A DNA stretch of 64,000 bases from Paenarthrobacter ureafaciens (GCF_004028095.1 NZ_SBHM01000010.1:1-64000), one strand, 5' to 3'. Positions 8,160 to 18,656 are shown, numbered from the stretch's first letter. The notes: a model not told the origin generated them from the letters alone. Numbers and translations: made by a program.

Positions 8160-9724
8160 GTGAGTCCGGCCGGCGAGGCCCCAACAGCAGCGGTGGCCGC
8201 GACGGGGGTGGCCGGGACAACCGGGACAACCGGGGCACCCGGGGCGATCGTTCAGGAAGCAAGCGCAACGCCCAGGGCCGCGAACGCAACCGGGGTCCGC
8301 AGCGGGGCTTCTCCACCAATGCCCCTTCGCAGCGGACCCGGCGTGCTGATCCTGCCCGTCTGGTGGCTTTCGAGGTGCTGCGCGCAGTTGCTTCCGAAGA
8401 CGCCTATGCAAACCTCGTCCTCCCCGCCCGCATCCGCGAACACCGACTGGACCGCCGGGATGCCGGCTTTGCCACGGAGCTCAGCTACGGAGCGCTTCGC
8501 GGGCAGGGAACGTACGATGCCATTCTTGCCCGGTGTGTGGACAGGCCGCTTGACCAGCTGGACCCCGCCATCCTTGATGCCCTGCGGATCGGAGCGCACC
8601 AGCTCCTGTCCATGCGGGTGCCCGCCCACGCTGCCTTGGACCAGACCGTTGGCCTGGCGAGGGCAGTCATCGGCGCAGGGCCCTCAGCGCTCATCAACGC
8701 GGTCCTGCGCAAGGTGGCGGCGCACTCGATGGAGGAATGGCTGGACCTTCTCCTGGACCAGGAAACGGATGCCACCAGGATTGCCGCCTTGCGCCACTCC
8801 CATCCGGAATGGATCGTCCGTGCTTTGCGGCAATCCTTGGTGAACCACGGCAGGCCTGCCTCGGACATCGAGGCACTGCTGGAAGCGGACAACGCCGCTC
8901 CGGTGGTTAATCTGGTGGCACTGCCGGGACTCGGAGACCTGGACGAAGCCCTCGAACAAGGCGCCACGGCAGGGGAACTCGTTGAGGGCTCGGCGATGTC
9001 CGCGGGCGGTGACCTCGGCAGGCTTGAATCCGTGCGTCAGGGCACCACGCGTGTCCAGGACGTCGGTTCGCAGCTTGTGGCGCGCGCCGTTGCGGGCGCT
9101 GACGTCGAAACTTCTGCCGACGGCAATGAACGGTGGCTTGATCTGTGTGCCGGTCCCGGCGGGAAAGCCGCGCTGCTTGCGGCTTTGGCCCACCGCGACG
9201 GTGCCACCCTCCTGGCCAATGAACCTGCACCCCACCGGGCAAAGCTGGTACAGCAGGCGCTGTCCGCCGTGCCGTCCGCAACCTGGTCCGTCCGCACGGG
9301 GGACGGCAGGGAAGTAGGCAGCGAAGAGCCGGAGTCTTTCGATCGCGTGCTGGTGGATGTTCCCTGCAGCGGCCTCGGAGCGTTGCGACGCCGGCCGGAG
9401 TCCCGTTGGCGCCGGTCACCGAAAGATATCGCAGACCTGGGTCCGTTGCAGCGTGAACTCCTGGCATCCGCCATCGATGCCGTCAAGCCCGGAGGAGTAG
9501 TCGGCTACGTCACCTGTTCACCCCATCCGGCCGAAACCACCGCGGTCGTCTCCGATGTCCTTGCCAAACGGACGGACTTGGAACTGCTGGATGCCGGAGA
9601 TGCCTTGGACCGGGTCAGCCTGGGCAGGGAACTCGGCGCCGGTCATGAGCTGACGGCCCAGCTCTGGCCGCATGTCCACCAAACGGATGCCATGTTCCTG
9701 GCGCTGATCCGCAAGAAGGCCTAG
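8156..9724 (+). CDS. rsmB: 16S rRNA m5C967 methyltransferase RsmB/Sun
   Basis: 522 residues from ATG 8156, overlapping the fmt stop. The first 60 residues are a Gly/Arg/Asn-rich disordered stretch. Next comes a NusB-like RNA-binding domain (ARLVAFEVLRAVASEDAYANL onset, split here for length) and a SAM methyltransferase domain: DLCAGPGGKAALLAA (SAM site), VDVPCSGLGALRRRPE (Cys in PCSG) and YVTCSPHPAET (catalytic Cys). The order is the standard RsmB layout. The substrate is taken from the family. Confidence 0.92.
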   Translation: MSESGRRGPNSSGGRDGGGRDNRDNRGTRGDRSGSKRNAQGRERNRGPQRGFSTNAPSQRTRRADPARLVAFEVLRAVASEDAYANLVLPARIREHRLDRRDAGFATELSYGALRGQGTYDAILARCVDRPLDQLDPAILDALRIGAHQLLSMRVPAHAALDQTVGLARAVIGAGPSALINAVLRKVAAHSMEEWLDLLLDQETDATRIAALRHSHPEWIVRALRQSLVNHGRPASDIEALLEADNAAPVVNLVALPGLGDLDEALEQGATAGELVEGSAMSAGGDLGRLESVRQGTTRVQDVGSQLVARAVAGADVETSADGNERWLDLCAGPGGKAALLAALAHRDGATLLANEPAPHRAKLVQQALSAVPSATWSVRTGDGREVGSEEPESFDRVLVDVPCSGLGALRRRPESRWRRSPKDIADLGPLQRELLASAIDAVKPGGVVGYVTCSPHPAETTAVVSDVLAKRTDLELLDAGDALDRVSLGRELGAGHELTAQLWPHVHQTDAMFLALIRKKA

Positions 9725-9769
9725 TTCTGCTGTTGTTGTTCGCCCCGCCAACCACCCGAAGGATTTTCC

Positions 9770-10444
9770 TTGACTCAGTGCTGTATCAACCCGAGCATCC
9801 TGTCCGCGGATTTCGTCAACCTTGAGGCCGAACTGCAGCGCATCAGCAATGCCGACGCCGTGCACGTGGACGTGATGGACAACCACTTCGTCCCCAACCT
9901 CACCCTCGGACTGCCGGTCGTCCAGAGGATTCAGGCTGTCAGCCCGGTTCCGCTGGATGCACACCTGATGATCTCCGACGCCGACCGCTGGGCGCCCGCC
10001 TACGCGGACGCAGGGGTCGCTTCCGTGACGTTCCATGCAGAAGCTGCGATGGCCCCGGTCAAGCTCGCCCGCGAGTTGCGGGCGCGCGGCGCCAAGGCCG
10101 GTATGGCGTTGCGGCCGGCAACGCCCGTGGAGCCTTATCTGGACATGCTGAGCGAAGTGGACATGTTGCTCATCATGACGGTCGAGCCGGGCTTCGGGGG
10201 ACAGGCATTCCTGGACATCACGCTGCCCAAGATCCGTCGTGCACGTGAGGCCGTTGAGGGTTCGGGAGTCGACGTCGCCATCCAGGTGGACGGCGGGATC
10301 ACCGAGGAAACCATCGTCCGTGCCGCCGAAGCCGGGGCCAATGTCTTCGTGGCAGGCTCTGCTGTGTACGGGCACGCGGATCCCGCAGCAGCGATCGACA
10401 GGCTCCGGCTCGCCGGTACCAAGGCCACGCAGCCCGCTGCCTAG
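9770..10444 (+). CDS. rpe: Ribulose-phosphate 3-epimerase
   Basis: 224 residues from a TTG at 9770 with AAGGA eight bases upstream. It interconverts ribulose-5-P and xylulose-5-P in the pentose phosphate pathway; ribulose-5-P is also the substrate of RibB encoded just downstream. Motifs: [21 protein letters not shown] (metal His and Asp), [15 protein letters not shown] (phosphate loop) and IQVDGGI. The full TIM-barrel length is present. A hairpin at 10479-10511 separates it from the riboflavin operon. Confidence 0.95.
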   Translation: MTQCCINPSILSADFVNLEAELQRISNADAVHVDVMDNHFVPNLTLGLPVVQRIQAVSPVPLDAHLMISDADRWAPAYADAGVASVTFHAEAAMAPVKLARELRARGAKAGMALRPATPVEPYLDMLSEVDMLLIMTVEPGFGGQAFLDITLPKIRRAREAVEGSGVDVAIQVDGGITEETIVRAAEAGANVFVAGSAVYGHADPAAAIDRLRLAGTKATQPAA

Positions 10445-10478
10445 GCGGCAAGGCAGCCCAAGCAGCAACAATGTGTCA

Positions 10479-10511
10479 CGAAGATGGCCGGGAATAGCCC
10501 GGCCATCTTCG
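10479..10511 (+). terminator. Hairpin after rpe
   Basis: CGAAGATGGCCGGG pairs with CCCGGCCATCTTCG around an AATAG-type loop, a 13-14 bp stem. There is no clear T-run after it. It separates rpe from the FMN riboswitch. Confidence 0.6.
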
Positions 10512-10540
10512 AGGTTGTGGCACAATAGCACCACACATAT

Positions 10541-10690
10541 ACGTGCTCCGGGGTCGGTGTAAGTCCGAACCGGCGGTTATAGTCCGCGACCCGCGCGCTT
10601 ACGGTTACCACTCTTGTGGAGTCGGAAGCAGACGGTTGAACCGGTGGAATTCCGGTACCGACAGTTAAAGTCTGGATGGGAGAAGCACGT
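10541..10690 (+). promoter_or_regulatory. FMN riboswitch (RFN element)
   Basis: The P1 stem ACGTGCT (10541-10547) pairs with AGCACGT (10684-10690). Inside are the conserved RFN blocks: GGGGTCGGTGTAAGTCC, then ACCGGCGGTTATAGTCCGCG, later GGTGGAATTCCGGTACCGAC and AGTTAAAGTCTGGATGGGAG. This aptamer binds FMN and lowers expression of riboflavin genes. It precedes pnuX and the rib genes by about 90 bases. The expression platform (terminator or sequestered ribosome site) was not resolved. Confidence 0.96.
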
Positions 10691-10783
10691 ACAGGTATGC
10701 CGTCGGCGTCCTTTGAGGATGGCCGGGCGGGCATGCGCTGTCGTACACCCCCGGAGCCATCGCGGTCACTGGGAAGGAACGGC

Positions 10784-11476
10784 ATGGATTTTCTGCGATG
10801 GCTCTTCGAAGCACAGATTCCCGTTGGAGGGTCTGCGCTTGTTCTACGCGAAGTGCTTGGCAACATCTTTGGGCTCGCCAGCGCCCTCGGCGGAATGCGC
10901 CGCAAAGTCTGGGCATGGCCTGTTGGCATCCTCGGCAACCTCCTGTTGCTGACCGTGTTCCTCGGGAACGTCTTTGGCGCGGCGGCGCCGGCCACTTTGT
11001 GGGGCCAGGCGGGCCGCCAAATCATGTTCATGGCCGTCGCAGTATACGGCTGGTACCGGTGGCAGCAGGGACGACACCTTGCAGGCGAAGGCCACGCAAT
11101 CGTGCCGTCCTGGGCCAGCAACAAGGTCCGCATCGCTTTGATCGGCGCCATGGTGGCGGGAACGGCTGCACTGACACCGCTCTTCGACGCCCTCGGCTCC
11201 TACCCACCGGTGTGGGCGGACGCCTGGACTTTCATGGGTTCACTGCTGGCCACCTATGGCATGGCCCGCGGCTGGACCGAATTCTGGCTGATCTGGGTGG
11301 CCGTGGACGTTGTGGGCGTCCCGTTGCTGTTCACCGCCGGCTATTACGCCAGCGCCTTCATGTACCTGTTTTATGGATTCTTCACCCTCGCCGGATTCTT
11401 CGTCTGGCGGCGGGCATCCAAACGCGCAGCTGCAGTGGCCGGTCCGGTTCCCGTCACAGTGGGGGCCGCCCGATGA
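10784..11476 (+). CDS. pnuX: PnuC-family vitamin transporter, probably riboflavin (PnuX/RibM)
   Basis: 230 residues from ATG 10784, with AAGGA just upstream. The protein has several hydrophobic segments and the family features ALGGMRRKVWAWPVGILGN (start of the PnuC core) and MAVAVYGWYRWQ. PnuC proteins carry nicotinamide riboside or related vitamins. Actinobacterial members placed under an FMN riboswitch (PnuX/RibM) import riboflavin. That context, first gene after the riboswitch and overlapping ribD by four bases, is the reason for the riboflavin call. Confidence 0.85.
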   Translation: MDFLRWLFEAQIPVGGSALVLREVLGNIFGLASALGGMRRKVWAWPVGILGNLLLLTVFLGNVFGAAAPATLWGQAGRQIMFMAVAVYGWYRWQQGRHLAGEGHAIVPSWASNKVRIALIGAMVAGTAALTPLFDALGSYPPVWADAWTFMGSLLATYGMARGWTEFWLIWVAVDVVGVPLLFTAGYYASAFMYLFYGFFTLAGFFVWRRASKRAAAVAGPVPVTVGAAR

Positions 11477-12591
11477 ACGCGGTTGCCACCACCTTCAGCG
11501 CGCTTGAGTCGGCGGCCATGGACACGGCTCTGCGTGCGGCCTTGCAGGGCCCCCGTGGCGCCAACCCCTTGGTAGGTGCCGTCATCCTGAACGCCGACGG
11601 TGAGCAGGTCGCCGTCGGCTATCACCGTGGCGCCGGTACGGCACATGCCGAAGCGGACGCCATCCTCGAAGCGCGGAAGGCAGGGATCGAGCTGCGCGGC
11701 ACCACCATGGTGGTGACGCTGGAGCCCTGCAACCACGTGGGACGTACCGGTCCTTGTGCCCAGGCGATCATCGCCGCCGGTATCACCAGAGTGATTTACG
11801 CCGTCGACGATCCCCATGATCCCGCGGCAGGAGGCGCCCGTACGCTCCGTTCCGCGGGTATCACAGTGGAGTCGGGCCTCGCGGCAGCAGACGCTTTGGA
11901 CCTGAACCGGGAATGGTTCGACGCCGTTGCCTCCAAGCGGCCTTTCGTCACCTTGCATATCGCCCAGACGCTGGACAGCCGCATCGCGGCAGTGGACGGC
12001 ACCAGCCAATGGATCTCCAGTCCGGAGTCGCTGGCGGACAACCACAGCCTGCGCGGACTTATTGACGCGATCCTCGTGGGCACCGGGACGGTCCTGATCG
12101 ACAACCCCCGGTTGACTGCAAGGGATCCGGAGGGTGGACTTTCCGGGCGTCAACCGCTACGCGCGGTCATGGGCCGGCGGGAGGTGCCCCAGGACGCGGC
12201 GGTGCGCGGGACGGACGGGCGCTTCCTCCACCTGGCCACCCGGGATCCGCACGAAGCGTTGTCCATGCTGTTCGAGGAGGGCGTCCGGCACGTCATGGTG
12301 GAGGGTGGTTCGAGCATCCTCAGCACCTTCCTGGCGGCGGGCCTGGTGGATGAATTGATTGTCTACCTGGCTCCCACCCTGCTGGGCTCCGGAACCCCTG
12401 CCCTGAACGACCTCGGCATCACTACCCTGTCCCAGGCCCAGCACTGGATCTGGGACGAGGCCGGCGGCGGTTCCGTGCGGACCCTCGGCAATGACCTTCG
12501 ACTTCATCTCAGGCCCACCCGGCCGGCTACCACACAAGAAAATTCCCTTCACGGCAGCGAAGCCGCGGAGTACGTCTCAGGAGGACACTGA
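11473..12591 (+). CDS. ribD: Bifunctional pyrimidine deaminase/reductase RibD
   Basis: 372 residues from ATG 11473, overlapping the pnuX stop. It carries out the second and third steps from GTP in riboflavin synthesis: deamination, then reduction of the ribosyl chain. The N-terminal deaminase has the zinc site TAHAEADAI and PCNHVGRTGPC. The C-terminal half is the RibD_C reductase (LHIAQTLDSRIA, then HVMVEGGSSILSTF). The stop overlaps the ribE ATG by one base (TGATG). Confidence 0.95.
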   Translation: MNAVATTFSALESAAMDTALRAALQGPRGANPLVGAVILNADGEQVAVGYHRGAGTAHAEADAILEARKAGIELRGTTMVVTLEPCNHVGRTGPCAQAIIAAGITRVIYAVDDPHDPAAGGARTLRSAGITVESGLAAADALDLNREWFDAVASKRPFVTLHIAQTLDSRIAAVDGTSQWISSPESLADNHSLRGLIDAILVGTGTVLIDNPRLTARDPEGGLSGRQPLRAVMGRREVPQDAAVRGTDGRFLHLATRDPHEALSMLFEEGVRHVMVEGGSSILSTFLAAGLVDELIVYLAPTLLGSGTPALNDLGITTLSQAQHWIWDEAGGGSVRTLGNDLRLHLRPTRPATTQENSLHGSEAAEYVSGGH

Positions 12592-13286
12592 TGTTTACCG
12601 GAATCGTTGCCGAACAGGGCACCGTACTTGGCATCGACCACGACGGCGAAGCCAGCGCCACGTTGCGGCTTAAAGCCCCTACCACCACGGAGGGCCTCGC
12701 CTTGGGCGGTTCGATCGCCGTCAACGGTGTGTGCCTGACGGCGACGCAGATCAACGGGCAGGAGTTCAGCGTCGATGTCATGGGGGAGACCCTGCTCAGG
12801 ACCACTATCGGTCAGTTGGCGGCGGGGGACAGCGTCAACCTGGAACGGTGCGTTCCTGCCGGCGGACGCTTGGACGGGCACGTGGTCCAGGGACACGTCG
12901 ATGGCGTCGGCGAGTTGCTTGAGCGTGAGGCCCTTGGCAACTGGGACCGCTTGCGGTTCGGTGTACCTGCCACGTTGGCCCGCTACATTGCCGAGAAGGG
13001 GTCCATTGCCGTTGACGGCGTGTCGCTGACCGTGACCGCCGTCAGTCCCGCTGCCGACCCGGAGCCATGGTTCGAAGTCGGCCTGATCCCCACCACCCTC
13101 GAAGAGACCGGCCTGGGTGCAAAGCCCGTGGGTGCCAAGGTCAACCTCGAAGTCGATGTCCTGGCCAAGTACACCGAACGGCTGCTGTCCTTTGCACCCC
13201 AGGGCAAGCCTGCCCACCGTGCCGACGATGAGAGCCGGTCCGCAAGCCCCGAACAGACCACGGAAGCCCAGGAGGCTGTGCGATGA
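12591..13286 (+). CDS. ribE: Riboflavin synthase, alpha subunit
   Basis: 231 residues, starting at [12 protein letters not shown], the family's N-terminus. It dismutates two 6,7-dimethyl-8-ribityllumazines to riboflavin. Two repeated lumazine-binding barrels are visible; [17 protein letters not shown] marks the start of the second. The last about 30 residues are a polar tail beyond the usual end. It overlaps ribD at the start and ribB at the end, so translation is likely coupled. Confidence 0.95.
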   Translation: MFTGIVAEQGTVLGIDHDGEASATLRLKAPTTTEGLALGGSIAVNGVCLTATQINGQEFSVDVMGETLLRTTIGQLAAGDSVNLERCVPAGGRLDGHVVQGHVDGVGELLEREALGNWDRLRFGVPATLARYIAEKGSIAVDGVSLTVTAVSPAADPEPWFEVGLIPTTLEETGLGAKPVGAKVNLEVDVLAKYTERLLSFAPQGKPAHRADDESRSASPEQTTEAQEAVR

Positions 13287-13993
13287 GCGCCCCCACCAAG
13301 ACCGATCCCGCCCGGGTACGCAGGCAGGGCCTGGACCCCGTTGAAGCGGCCATTGCCGCAATGGCAGCCGGGAAACCGGTGATCGTGGTTGATAACGAAG
13401 ACCGCGAGAACGAAGGCGACATTATCTTCGCCGCCCAGCACGCCACCCCGGCCCTTATGGGATGGACCATCCGCTACTCGTCCGGCGTCATTTGCGTGCC
13501 GCTGGAAGGAGAGCGGGCGGACGCCTTGGCACTGCCGCAAATGGTGGCCGTCAACGAGGATGCCAAGGGAACCGCCTACACGATCTCCTGCGATGCTGCC
13601 CACGGAGTGAGCACCGGGATTTCAGCGACGGACCGCGCACTGACAGCCCGGATCCTGGCGGATCCGGCGAGCACCCCGGCCCACATCACGCGCCCCGGGC
13701 ATATTTTCCCCCTCCGAGCAGTTAAGGGAGGAGTGCGTGAACGCCCCGGACACACGGAAGCTGCTGTGGACTTGTGCCGGCTCGCCGGGCTTGCCCCGGT
13801 GGGTGTGATCGCGGAGTTGGTACACGACGACGGTGAAATGATGCGCCTGGACAGCCTGCGCGAGTTTGCCGCCGGGCACGGATGTCCCCTCATTTCCATT
13901 GAGGACCTGGTGGCATACGTTGAGGCGGTAGAGTCCCAGCAGGAAGAGATTCCAACGGCACACCTTTCAGTGGCAGACGAGGAGAAGCGATGA
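13283..13993 (+). CDS. ribB: 3,4-dihydroxy-2-butanone-4-phosphate synthase
   Basis: 236 residues from ATG 13283 with AGGAGG upstream. It makes the four-carbon unit for lumazine from ribulose-5-P. The metal/active-site acidic cluster [10 protein letters not shown] is intact, as are [12 protein letters not shown] and [10 protein letters not shown]. In many actinobacteria this domain is fused to GTP cyclohydrolase II. Here the two are separate frames joined by an ATGA overlap at 13990-13993. The last 20 residues are a polar tail. Confidence 0.93.
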   Translation: MSAPTKTDPARVRRQGLDPVEAAIAAMAAGKPVIVVDNEDRENEGDIIFAAQHATPALMGWTIRYSSGVICVPLEGERADALALPQMVAVNEDAKGTAYTISCDAAHGVSTGISATDRALTARILADPASTPAHITRPGHIFPLRAVKGGVRERPGHTEAAVDLCRLAGLAPVGVIAELVHDDGEMMRLDSLREFAAGHGCPLISIEDLVAYVEAVESQQEEIPTAHLSVADEEKR

Positions 13994-14694
13994 CGGCATC
14001 CATCACGCGCAGCAGCGACGAGACCGAACGCACGCCCCACCCCGTGAGCGGAGGGCCGATCGTCCAATTGCCCACCGCTTTCGGAGACTTTGTGGCACAG
14101 GCCTGGACGGACCACGAGACCGGAGTTGAACACCTGGCTGTCAGCTCGCCGAATCCGTCCAGGAGCGGGAAGGCTCCGCTGGTCCGGCTGCACTCCGAGT
14201 GCCTCACCGGGGACGTCTTCGGGTCCTACCGCTGCGACTGCGGAGAGCAGCTGGCTTTTGCGCTCGAACTCATCAACGCCGAGGGCGGCACGTTGTTGTA
14301 CCTGCGCGGGCAGGAAGGCCGGGGCATCGGCCTTGCCAACAAAATCAAGGCCTACGCGCTGCAGGAAGCCGGCTTCGATACCGTTGAGGCCAACGAGCAG
14401 CTGGGCCTGCCGGTCGATGCGCGTTCTTACAACGCTGCCGCGCAGATCCTGGCGGAAATGGGCCTGCAGGAAGTCCGTTTGTTGAGCAACAACCCGGACA
14501 AGCAGAACCGCTTGGCACAGGCGGGCGTCACCGTGGTGGAGATGGTAGCCACCGAGGTTCCCTCCCGCGAGCAGAACCTGCGCTACCTGCAGACCAAGAA
14601 AGACCGGATGGACCACCGTCTGACGCTCCAGGCAGAGCACGCAGGCAACGGGAAGACCCCGCTGGCCCACCCCTTTGACAGCATCAACGACTGA
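13990..14694 (+). CDS. ribA: GTP cyclohydrolase II
   Basis: 234 residues from ATG 13990, overlapping the ribB stop. It opens GTP to start the pyrimidine branch of riboflavin synthesis. The zinc site appears as [18 protein letters not shown] with three Cys, and the active-site loop as [15 protein letters not shown] non-conserved N-terminal 25 residues precede the domain. The separate reading frame next to ribB suggests a split of the common RibBA fusion or an ancestral pair. Confidence 0.94.
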   Translation: MTASITRSSDETERTPHPVSGGPIVQLPTAFGDFVAQAWTDHETGVEHLAVSSPNPSRSGKAPLVRLHSECLTGDVFGSYRCDCGEQLAFALELINAEGGTLLYLRGQEGRGIGLANKIKAYALQEAGFDTVEANEQLGLPVDARSYNAAAQILAEMGLQEVRLLSNNPDKQNRLAQAGVTVVEMVATEVPSREQNLRYLQTKKDRMDHRLTLQAEHAGNGKTPLAHPFDSIND

Positions 14695-14712
14695 ACGGAT
14701 CTACTGCACACA

Positions 14713-15198
14713 ATGAGCGGACACGGCGCCCCCACCATTGACCTCACCACCCTCAACCCCGAGGAAACCTCACAGCTGAAACTGGCCATTGTTGCCGCCA
14801 GCTGGCACACCCAGATCATGGACGGCCTGGTTGACGGAGCCCTCCGCGCCGCCAAGGAAGCCGGCATTGCCGAGCCCGTCCTGCTGCGGGTTCCGGGCAG
14901 CTTCGAACTCCCGGTAGCGGCTGCCCGCCTTGCTCCGCACTTCGACGCCGTTGTTGCCCTGGGCGTCGTCATCCGCGGCGGCACCCCGCACTTCGATTAC
15001 GTCTGCCAGGCCGCGACGTCGGGACTTACCGACGTGTCAGTCCGCACCGGTGTGCCCGTCGGCTTTGGCGTCCTCACCTGCGATACCGAGCAGCAGGGCC
15101 TGGACCGCGCGGGACTTCCCGGCTCCAGCGAGGACAAGGGCCATGAGGCTGTTACCGCAGCCTTGGCCACGGCAGTAACGCTCAAGCAGTTCCAGTAA
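14713..15198 (+). CDS. ribH: 6,7-dimethyl-8-ribityllumazine synthase
   Basis: 161 residues from ATG 14713. It condenses the RibB and RibD products into lumazine, and family members form icosahedral or pentameric shells. Motifs: [29 protein letters not shown], and [14 protein letters not shown] with the conserved His near the active site. It is the last gene of the rib operon, before the hairpin at 15235-15270. Its ribosome site is weak. Confidence 0.94.
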   Translation: MSGHGAPTIDLTTLNPEETSQLKLAIVAASWHTQIMDGLVDGALRAAKEAGIAEPVLLRVPGSFELPVAAARLAPHFDAVVALGVVIRGGTPHFDYVCQAATSGLTDVSVRTGVPVGFGVLTCDTEQQGLDRAGLPGSSEDKGHEAVTAALATAVTLKQFQ

Positions 15199-15234
15199 AG
15201 GGCGGTGGCTGCCGCCCCCGGAATAAGGCCCGGC

Positions 15235-15270
15235 AAGGGGATGTGGGTGTGTGTTCACTCACATCCCCTT
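15235..15270 (+). terminator. Terminator of the riboflavin operon
   Basis: AAGGGGATGTG pairs with CACATCCCCTT across a 14-base loop. It lies just past ribH and ahead of hisE. The T-run is short. Confidence 0.65.
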
Positions 15271-15326
15271 CGTCATCCAAGGCCCCAACAAGCGGTGGTT
15301 GCCGTGAAGGAAGTAGTCTGTAGGGC

Positions 15327-15590
15327 GTGAAGAATTTCGAGACGCTGTTCGCAGAACTGAGTGAGAAAGCAGCGACCCGCCCGGCAGGTTCGCGCACGGT
15401 AGCCGAACTGGACTCCGGAATCCACGGCATCGGCAAGAAGGTAGTCGAAGAAGCCGCCGAAGTGTGGATGGCTGCGGAATACGAATCCGACGAAGCCGCT
15501 GCCGAGGAAATTTCCCAGTTGCTGTACCACCTGCAGGTCCTCATGCTCGCCAAGGGCCTCAGCCTGGAGGACGTTTACAAGCATCTTTAG
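15327..15590 (+). CDS. hisE: Phosphoribosyl-ATP pyrophosphatase
   Basis: 87 residues from GTG 15327. It carries out step 2 of histidine synthesis (PR-ATP to PR-AMP). The helical MazG-like fold shows in [17 protein letters not shown] and [16 protein letters not shown], which hold the metal-binding acidic residues. It is a stand-alone HisE; the HisI activity is encoded separately at 18183. Confidence 0.94.
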   Translation: MKNFETLFAELSEKAATRPAGSRTVAELDSGIHGIGKKVVEEAAEVWMAAEYESDEAAAEEISQLLYHLQVLMLAKGLSLEDVYKHL

Positions 15591-15686
15591 CCACGCCTCC
15601 CGGGCTGTGTCCTGCAGTGGAAACAACCGGGCCCGCAGCGTGGCCGATGTGCCTGAAAACCTCCAACAACAACAGAAAGTCTCCCA

Positions 15687-16547
15687 ATGCTCCGTGTAGC
15701 AGTCCCCAACAAGGGATCCCTCTCCGAAGCCGCCTCAGCCATGTTGTCCGAGGCCGGCTACCGCCAGCGCCGCGACAACCGTGAACTGGTGATGGTCGAT
15801 CCCGACAACGACATTGAGTTTTTCTTCCTCCGCCCCCGGGACATCGCGGTCTACGTTGGACAGGGAACGCTGGATGTCGGAATCACCGGCCGCGATCTCC
15901 TGCTCGATGCCCAGGTTGAAGCCGAAGAGCTCCTCCCGCTTGGCTTCGCGGCGTCCACCTTCCGCTTCGCGGGGCCCGTCGGTGACTTCTCCGCCGTCGA
16001 AGAGCTTGAAGGCAAGCGCCTGGCCACCAGCTACGACGGTCTTTTGCGCGACTATCTCGCAGAGCGCGGGGTCAACGCGAAGGTGGTCCGCCTGGATGGT
16101 GCCGTGGAATCGTCGGTGCGCCTCGGCGTCGCCGATGCCATTGCCGACGTCGTCGAAACCGGAAACACCCTCAAGGCCGCCGGGATGGAAATCTTCGGCG
16201 ACCCGATCCTCCGCTCCGAAGCGGTGCTCATCCGGCGCGCAGGCAACGGCGGTGCCGCCAACGGTACTGCCAAGGAAATCGACGTCCTGATCCGCCGCCT
16301 CCAGGGCGTACTGGTGGCACGGCAGTACGTGCTCATGGACTACGACATCCGCAAGGACCTCGTGGAAGACGCCGCAGCCCTCACTCCGGGCCTGGAATCG
16401 CCCACCGTGTCGCCGCTGCGCGACTCGGAATGGGTTGCCGTGCGTTCCATGGTTCCCAAGAAGGAAACCAACCGGATCATGGATGAGCTCTACGACCTGG
16501 GCGCCCGGGCGATCCTGGTCAGCAGCATCCACGCCTGCCGTATCTGA
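15687..16547 (+). CDS. hisG: ATP phosphoribosyltransferase, long form
   Basis: 286 residues from ATG 15687 ([16 protein letters not shown]). It commits ATP and PRPP to histidine synthesis. Motifs: [11 protein letters not shown] and [19 protein letters not shown] (PRPP-binding loop). The length shows the HisG-long form with a C-terminal regulatory ACT-like domain, usually inhibited by histidine. It follows hisE by about 100 bases and precedes hisF. Confidence 0.95.
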   Translation: MLRVAVPNKGSLSEAASAMLSEAGYRQRRDNRELVMVDPDNDIEFFFLRPRDIAVYVGQGTLDVGITGRDLLLDAQVEAEELLPLGFAASTFRFAGPVGDFSAVEELEGKRLATSYDGLLRDYLAERGVNAKVVRLDGAVESSVRLGVADAIADVVETGNTLKAAGMEIFGDPILRSEAVLIRRAGNGGAANGTAKEIDVLIRRLQGVLVARQYVLMDYDIRKDLVEDAAALTPGLESPTVSPLRDSEWVAVRSMVPKKETNRIMDELYDLGARAILVSSIHACRI

Positions 16548-16590
16548 CCCGCGCTCCGATCAGCAGAACCGCAGAATTGAGGATCAGCAC

Positions 16591-17367
16591 ATGGCTGTAG
16601 CCGTACGCGTTATTCCCTGCCTGGACGTTGATGCAGGCCGGGTAGTCAAGGGCGTCAACTTCGAGGGCCTCCGGGACGCGGGGGATCCGGTGGAACTGGC
16701 GCACCGCTACGACAACGGAGGCGCCGACGAGCTGACGTTCCTGGACGTCACTGCGTCGTCCGGCAACCGCGAGACTACCTTCGACGTCGTCCGCCGGACG
16801 GCCGAGGAAGTCTTTATTCCGCTTACCGTCGGAGGCGGCGTCCGTGGCGTTGCCGAGGTGGACAAGTTGCTCCGCTTTGGTGCCGACAAGGCCTCGATCA
16901 ACACCGCAGCCGTCGCCCGGCCGGAGGTCATCGACGAAATCACCCGCCACTTCGGCTCCCAGGTCCTGGTGCTGTCCGTGGATGCGCGCCGCACCCGCGA
17001 AGGCGACGCCCCGACGTCGTCGGGCTTTGAAGTCACTACCCACGGCGGCCGCAAGGGCACCGGGATCGACGCCATTGCCTGGGCGAAGGAAGCCGCGGAC
17101 CGTGGCGTCGGCGAAATCCTGCTGAACTCGATCGACGCTGACGGAACCAAAGACGGATTCGACCTTGAACTCATCCGCCTGGTCCGGGCAGCCGTGAACA
17201 TTCCGATCATCGCCTCCGGCGGTGCGGGGGAGCCGCAGCACTTCCCGCCCGCTGTGGAAGCAGGAGCCGACGCCGTGCTGGCTGCCTCCGTGTTCCACTT
17301 CGGACCGGACGACATGATTGCCCAAGTCAAGGCAGCGATCGCGCAGGCCGGATTCGAAGTACGTTAA
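16591..17367 (+). CDS. hisF: Imidazole glycerol phosphate synthase, cyclase subunit
   Basis: 258 residues from ATG 16591 ([17 protein letters not shown]). The TIM barrel shows the two catalytic Asp positions ([12 protein letters not shown] and LSVDARR), plus LTVGGGVRG and [11 protein letters not shown] phosphate loops. It works with HisH, which is not encoded nearby. The gene is followed by a strong terminator at 17395-17437. Confidence 0.95.
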   Translation: MAVAVRVIPCLDVDAGRVVKGVNFEGLRDAGDPVELAHRYDNGGADELTFLDVTASSGNRETTFDVVRRTAEEVFIPLTVGGGVRGVAEVDKLLRFGADKASINTAAVARPEVIDEITRHFGSQVLVLSVDARRTREGDAPTSSGFEVTTHGGRKGTGIDAIAWAKEAADRGVGEILLNSIDADGTKDGFDLELIRLVRAAVNIPIIASGGAGEPQHFPPAVEAGADAVLAASVFHFGPDDMIAQVKAAIAQAGFEVR

Positions 17368-17394
17368 CCCGTACGATAACCACATAGCGTTCAC

Positions 17395-17437
17395 AACAAC
17401 GAAAGGGCCACCTTCAGGTGGCCCTTTTCGTTGTGGT
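17395..17437 (+). terminator. Terminator after hisF, possibly bidirectional
   Basis: CGAAAGGGCCACC pairs with GGTGGCCCTTTTCG around a TTCA loop, extended by an outer A/T-rich stem. It ends hisEGF and also lies at the end of the convergent gene at 17449. Confidence 0.85.
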
Positions 17438-17448
17438 TGTGCGTTTGC

Positions 17449-18093
17449 CTAAAGTCCGATGTCGGCCGATTGCAAAAGCGCGACGGCGTCCGGCTGACCT
17501 TCGAACGTGACCAACGCCTGGTTGGTCCGGCCGTGGGCGTGCATGATCAGCTCGCCCGGCTCTCCGACGATTGCCACCGATACGGGTGCCCGCTTGGCCA
17601 CGTGGCGGGGTCCCGTGGGCCGCACGAGCACGATGCCAAGATCGACTCCGCGGTAAAGGAAAGCTGCCCGCTTGATGAGATCGTCCCAGAGGGCGTCCGA
17701 ATAGGCTTCGTCCAAGGCGCGGGGCGCCCAGCGGTCACCGGCCCTGCGGATGTCCTCGGTGTGCACGAAGTATTCAATGAGGTTGGACGTTTCGTCGAGG
17801 GCTTTGATCCTCAGCGGCGAAAGGGCCGGCGGGCCTGCCCGGAACGCCTTGACCAGCTTGGCGTAGTCCTCGGCAGTCTTCAGCTTGGAAGCCAGCTTGG
17901 CCGTCGCCTTGTCCGACGCTTTCCCGAGGCTTGGGATCAACAGCCCGATGCCCACGGATGCTTTGCGTTCACGCAGGTATAAGTGGGCGGCAAGATCGCG
18001 CGTCAGCCACCCTTCACAGAGCGTGGGGGAGTCAGGTCCGGCCGCCAGCAAGGTTTCGGCCAGTACTTCTCGGGAAGGATCGACGAAATGCAT
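17449..18093 (-). CDS. TIGR03085-family, mycothiol-dependent isomerase-like protein
   Basis: 214 residues from ATG 18093 ([19 protein letters not shown]). [17 protein letters not shown] is the metal-site helix of the DinB/maleylpyruvate isomerase-like fold, and [12 protein letters not shown] is typical of TIGR03085. Such proteins are common in mycothiol-making actinobacteria; the reaction of this branch is not known. It lies convergent to hisF and divergent to hisI. Confidence 0.75.
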   Translation of the reverse strand: MHFVDPSREVLAETLLAAGPDSPTLCEGWLTRDLAAHLYLRERKASVGIGLLIPSLGKASDKATAKLASKLKTAEDYAKLVKAFRAGPPALSPLRIKALDETSNLIEYFVHTEDIRRAGDRWAPRALDEAYSDALWDDLIKRAAFLYRGVDLGIVLVRPTGPRHVAKRAPVSVAIVGEPGELIMHAHGRTNQALVTFEGQPDAVALLQSADIGL

Positions 18094-18182
18094 CACTTGT
18101 GAAACTAGCACGATCGAGCCGCTGTTGCGCAGAGGAACCGCCGCAGGAACCGGGCCCCGGCAAAGGCACTAGACTTGATCTG

Positions 18183-18599
18183 ATGTCTGAGCAGTCCACC
18201 CCCAGCCCAACTCCCGCCGCGGAGGCAGCGAGCGACCCCGCCGCAACCCTGCCGCAGGAGATTTCCAGCGCGCTCAAGCGCGATCCTGCAGGCCTTGTAG
18301 CCGCCATCGTCCAGCAGCATGACACCAACGAGGTCCTCATGCTGGGCTGGATGGATGACGAAGCTCTTCGGCGCACGATGACCACCGGTCGTGTCACTTT
18401 CTACTCCCGTTCGCGCCAGGAATACTGGCGCAAGGGCGACACTTCCGGGCATGTCCAGTTCGTGAAGTCTGTCGCCCTTGACTGCGACGGCGATGCCCTT
18501 CTGGTCCGGGTGGACCAAGTGGGCGCTGCCTGCCATACGGGAACCCGGACCTGCTTCGACGGACGCGAGCTGACCGTCGTCGCCGGCAACCGTGACTAG
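18183..18599 (+). CDS. hisI: Phosphoribosyl-AMP cyclohydrolase
   Basis: 138 residues from ATG 18183. It performs step 3 of histidine synthesis. Motifs: [30 protein letters not shown] (metal Asp cluster) and [10 protein letters not shown] (zinc Cys). The N-terminal 35 residues are Pro/Ala-rich and not conserved. It lies 57 bases ahead of trpE, so the his and trp pathways may share a transcript here. Confidence 0.95.
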   Translation: MSEQSTPSPTPAAEAASDPAATLPQEISSALKRDPAGLVAAIVQQHDTNEVLMLGWMDDEALRRTMTTGRVTFYSRSRQEYWRKGDTSGHVQFVKSVALDCDGDALLVRVDQVGAACHTGTRTCFDGRELTVVAGNRD

Positions 18600-18656
18600 G
18601 GCCCCCATCCTTAACCACTGACTCACCACCTCACACAAAGGCGGAAAGATATAGCC

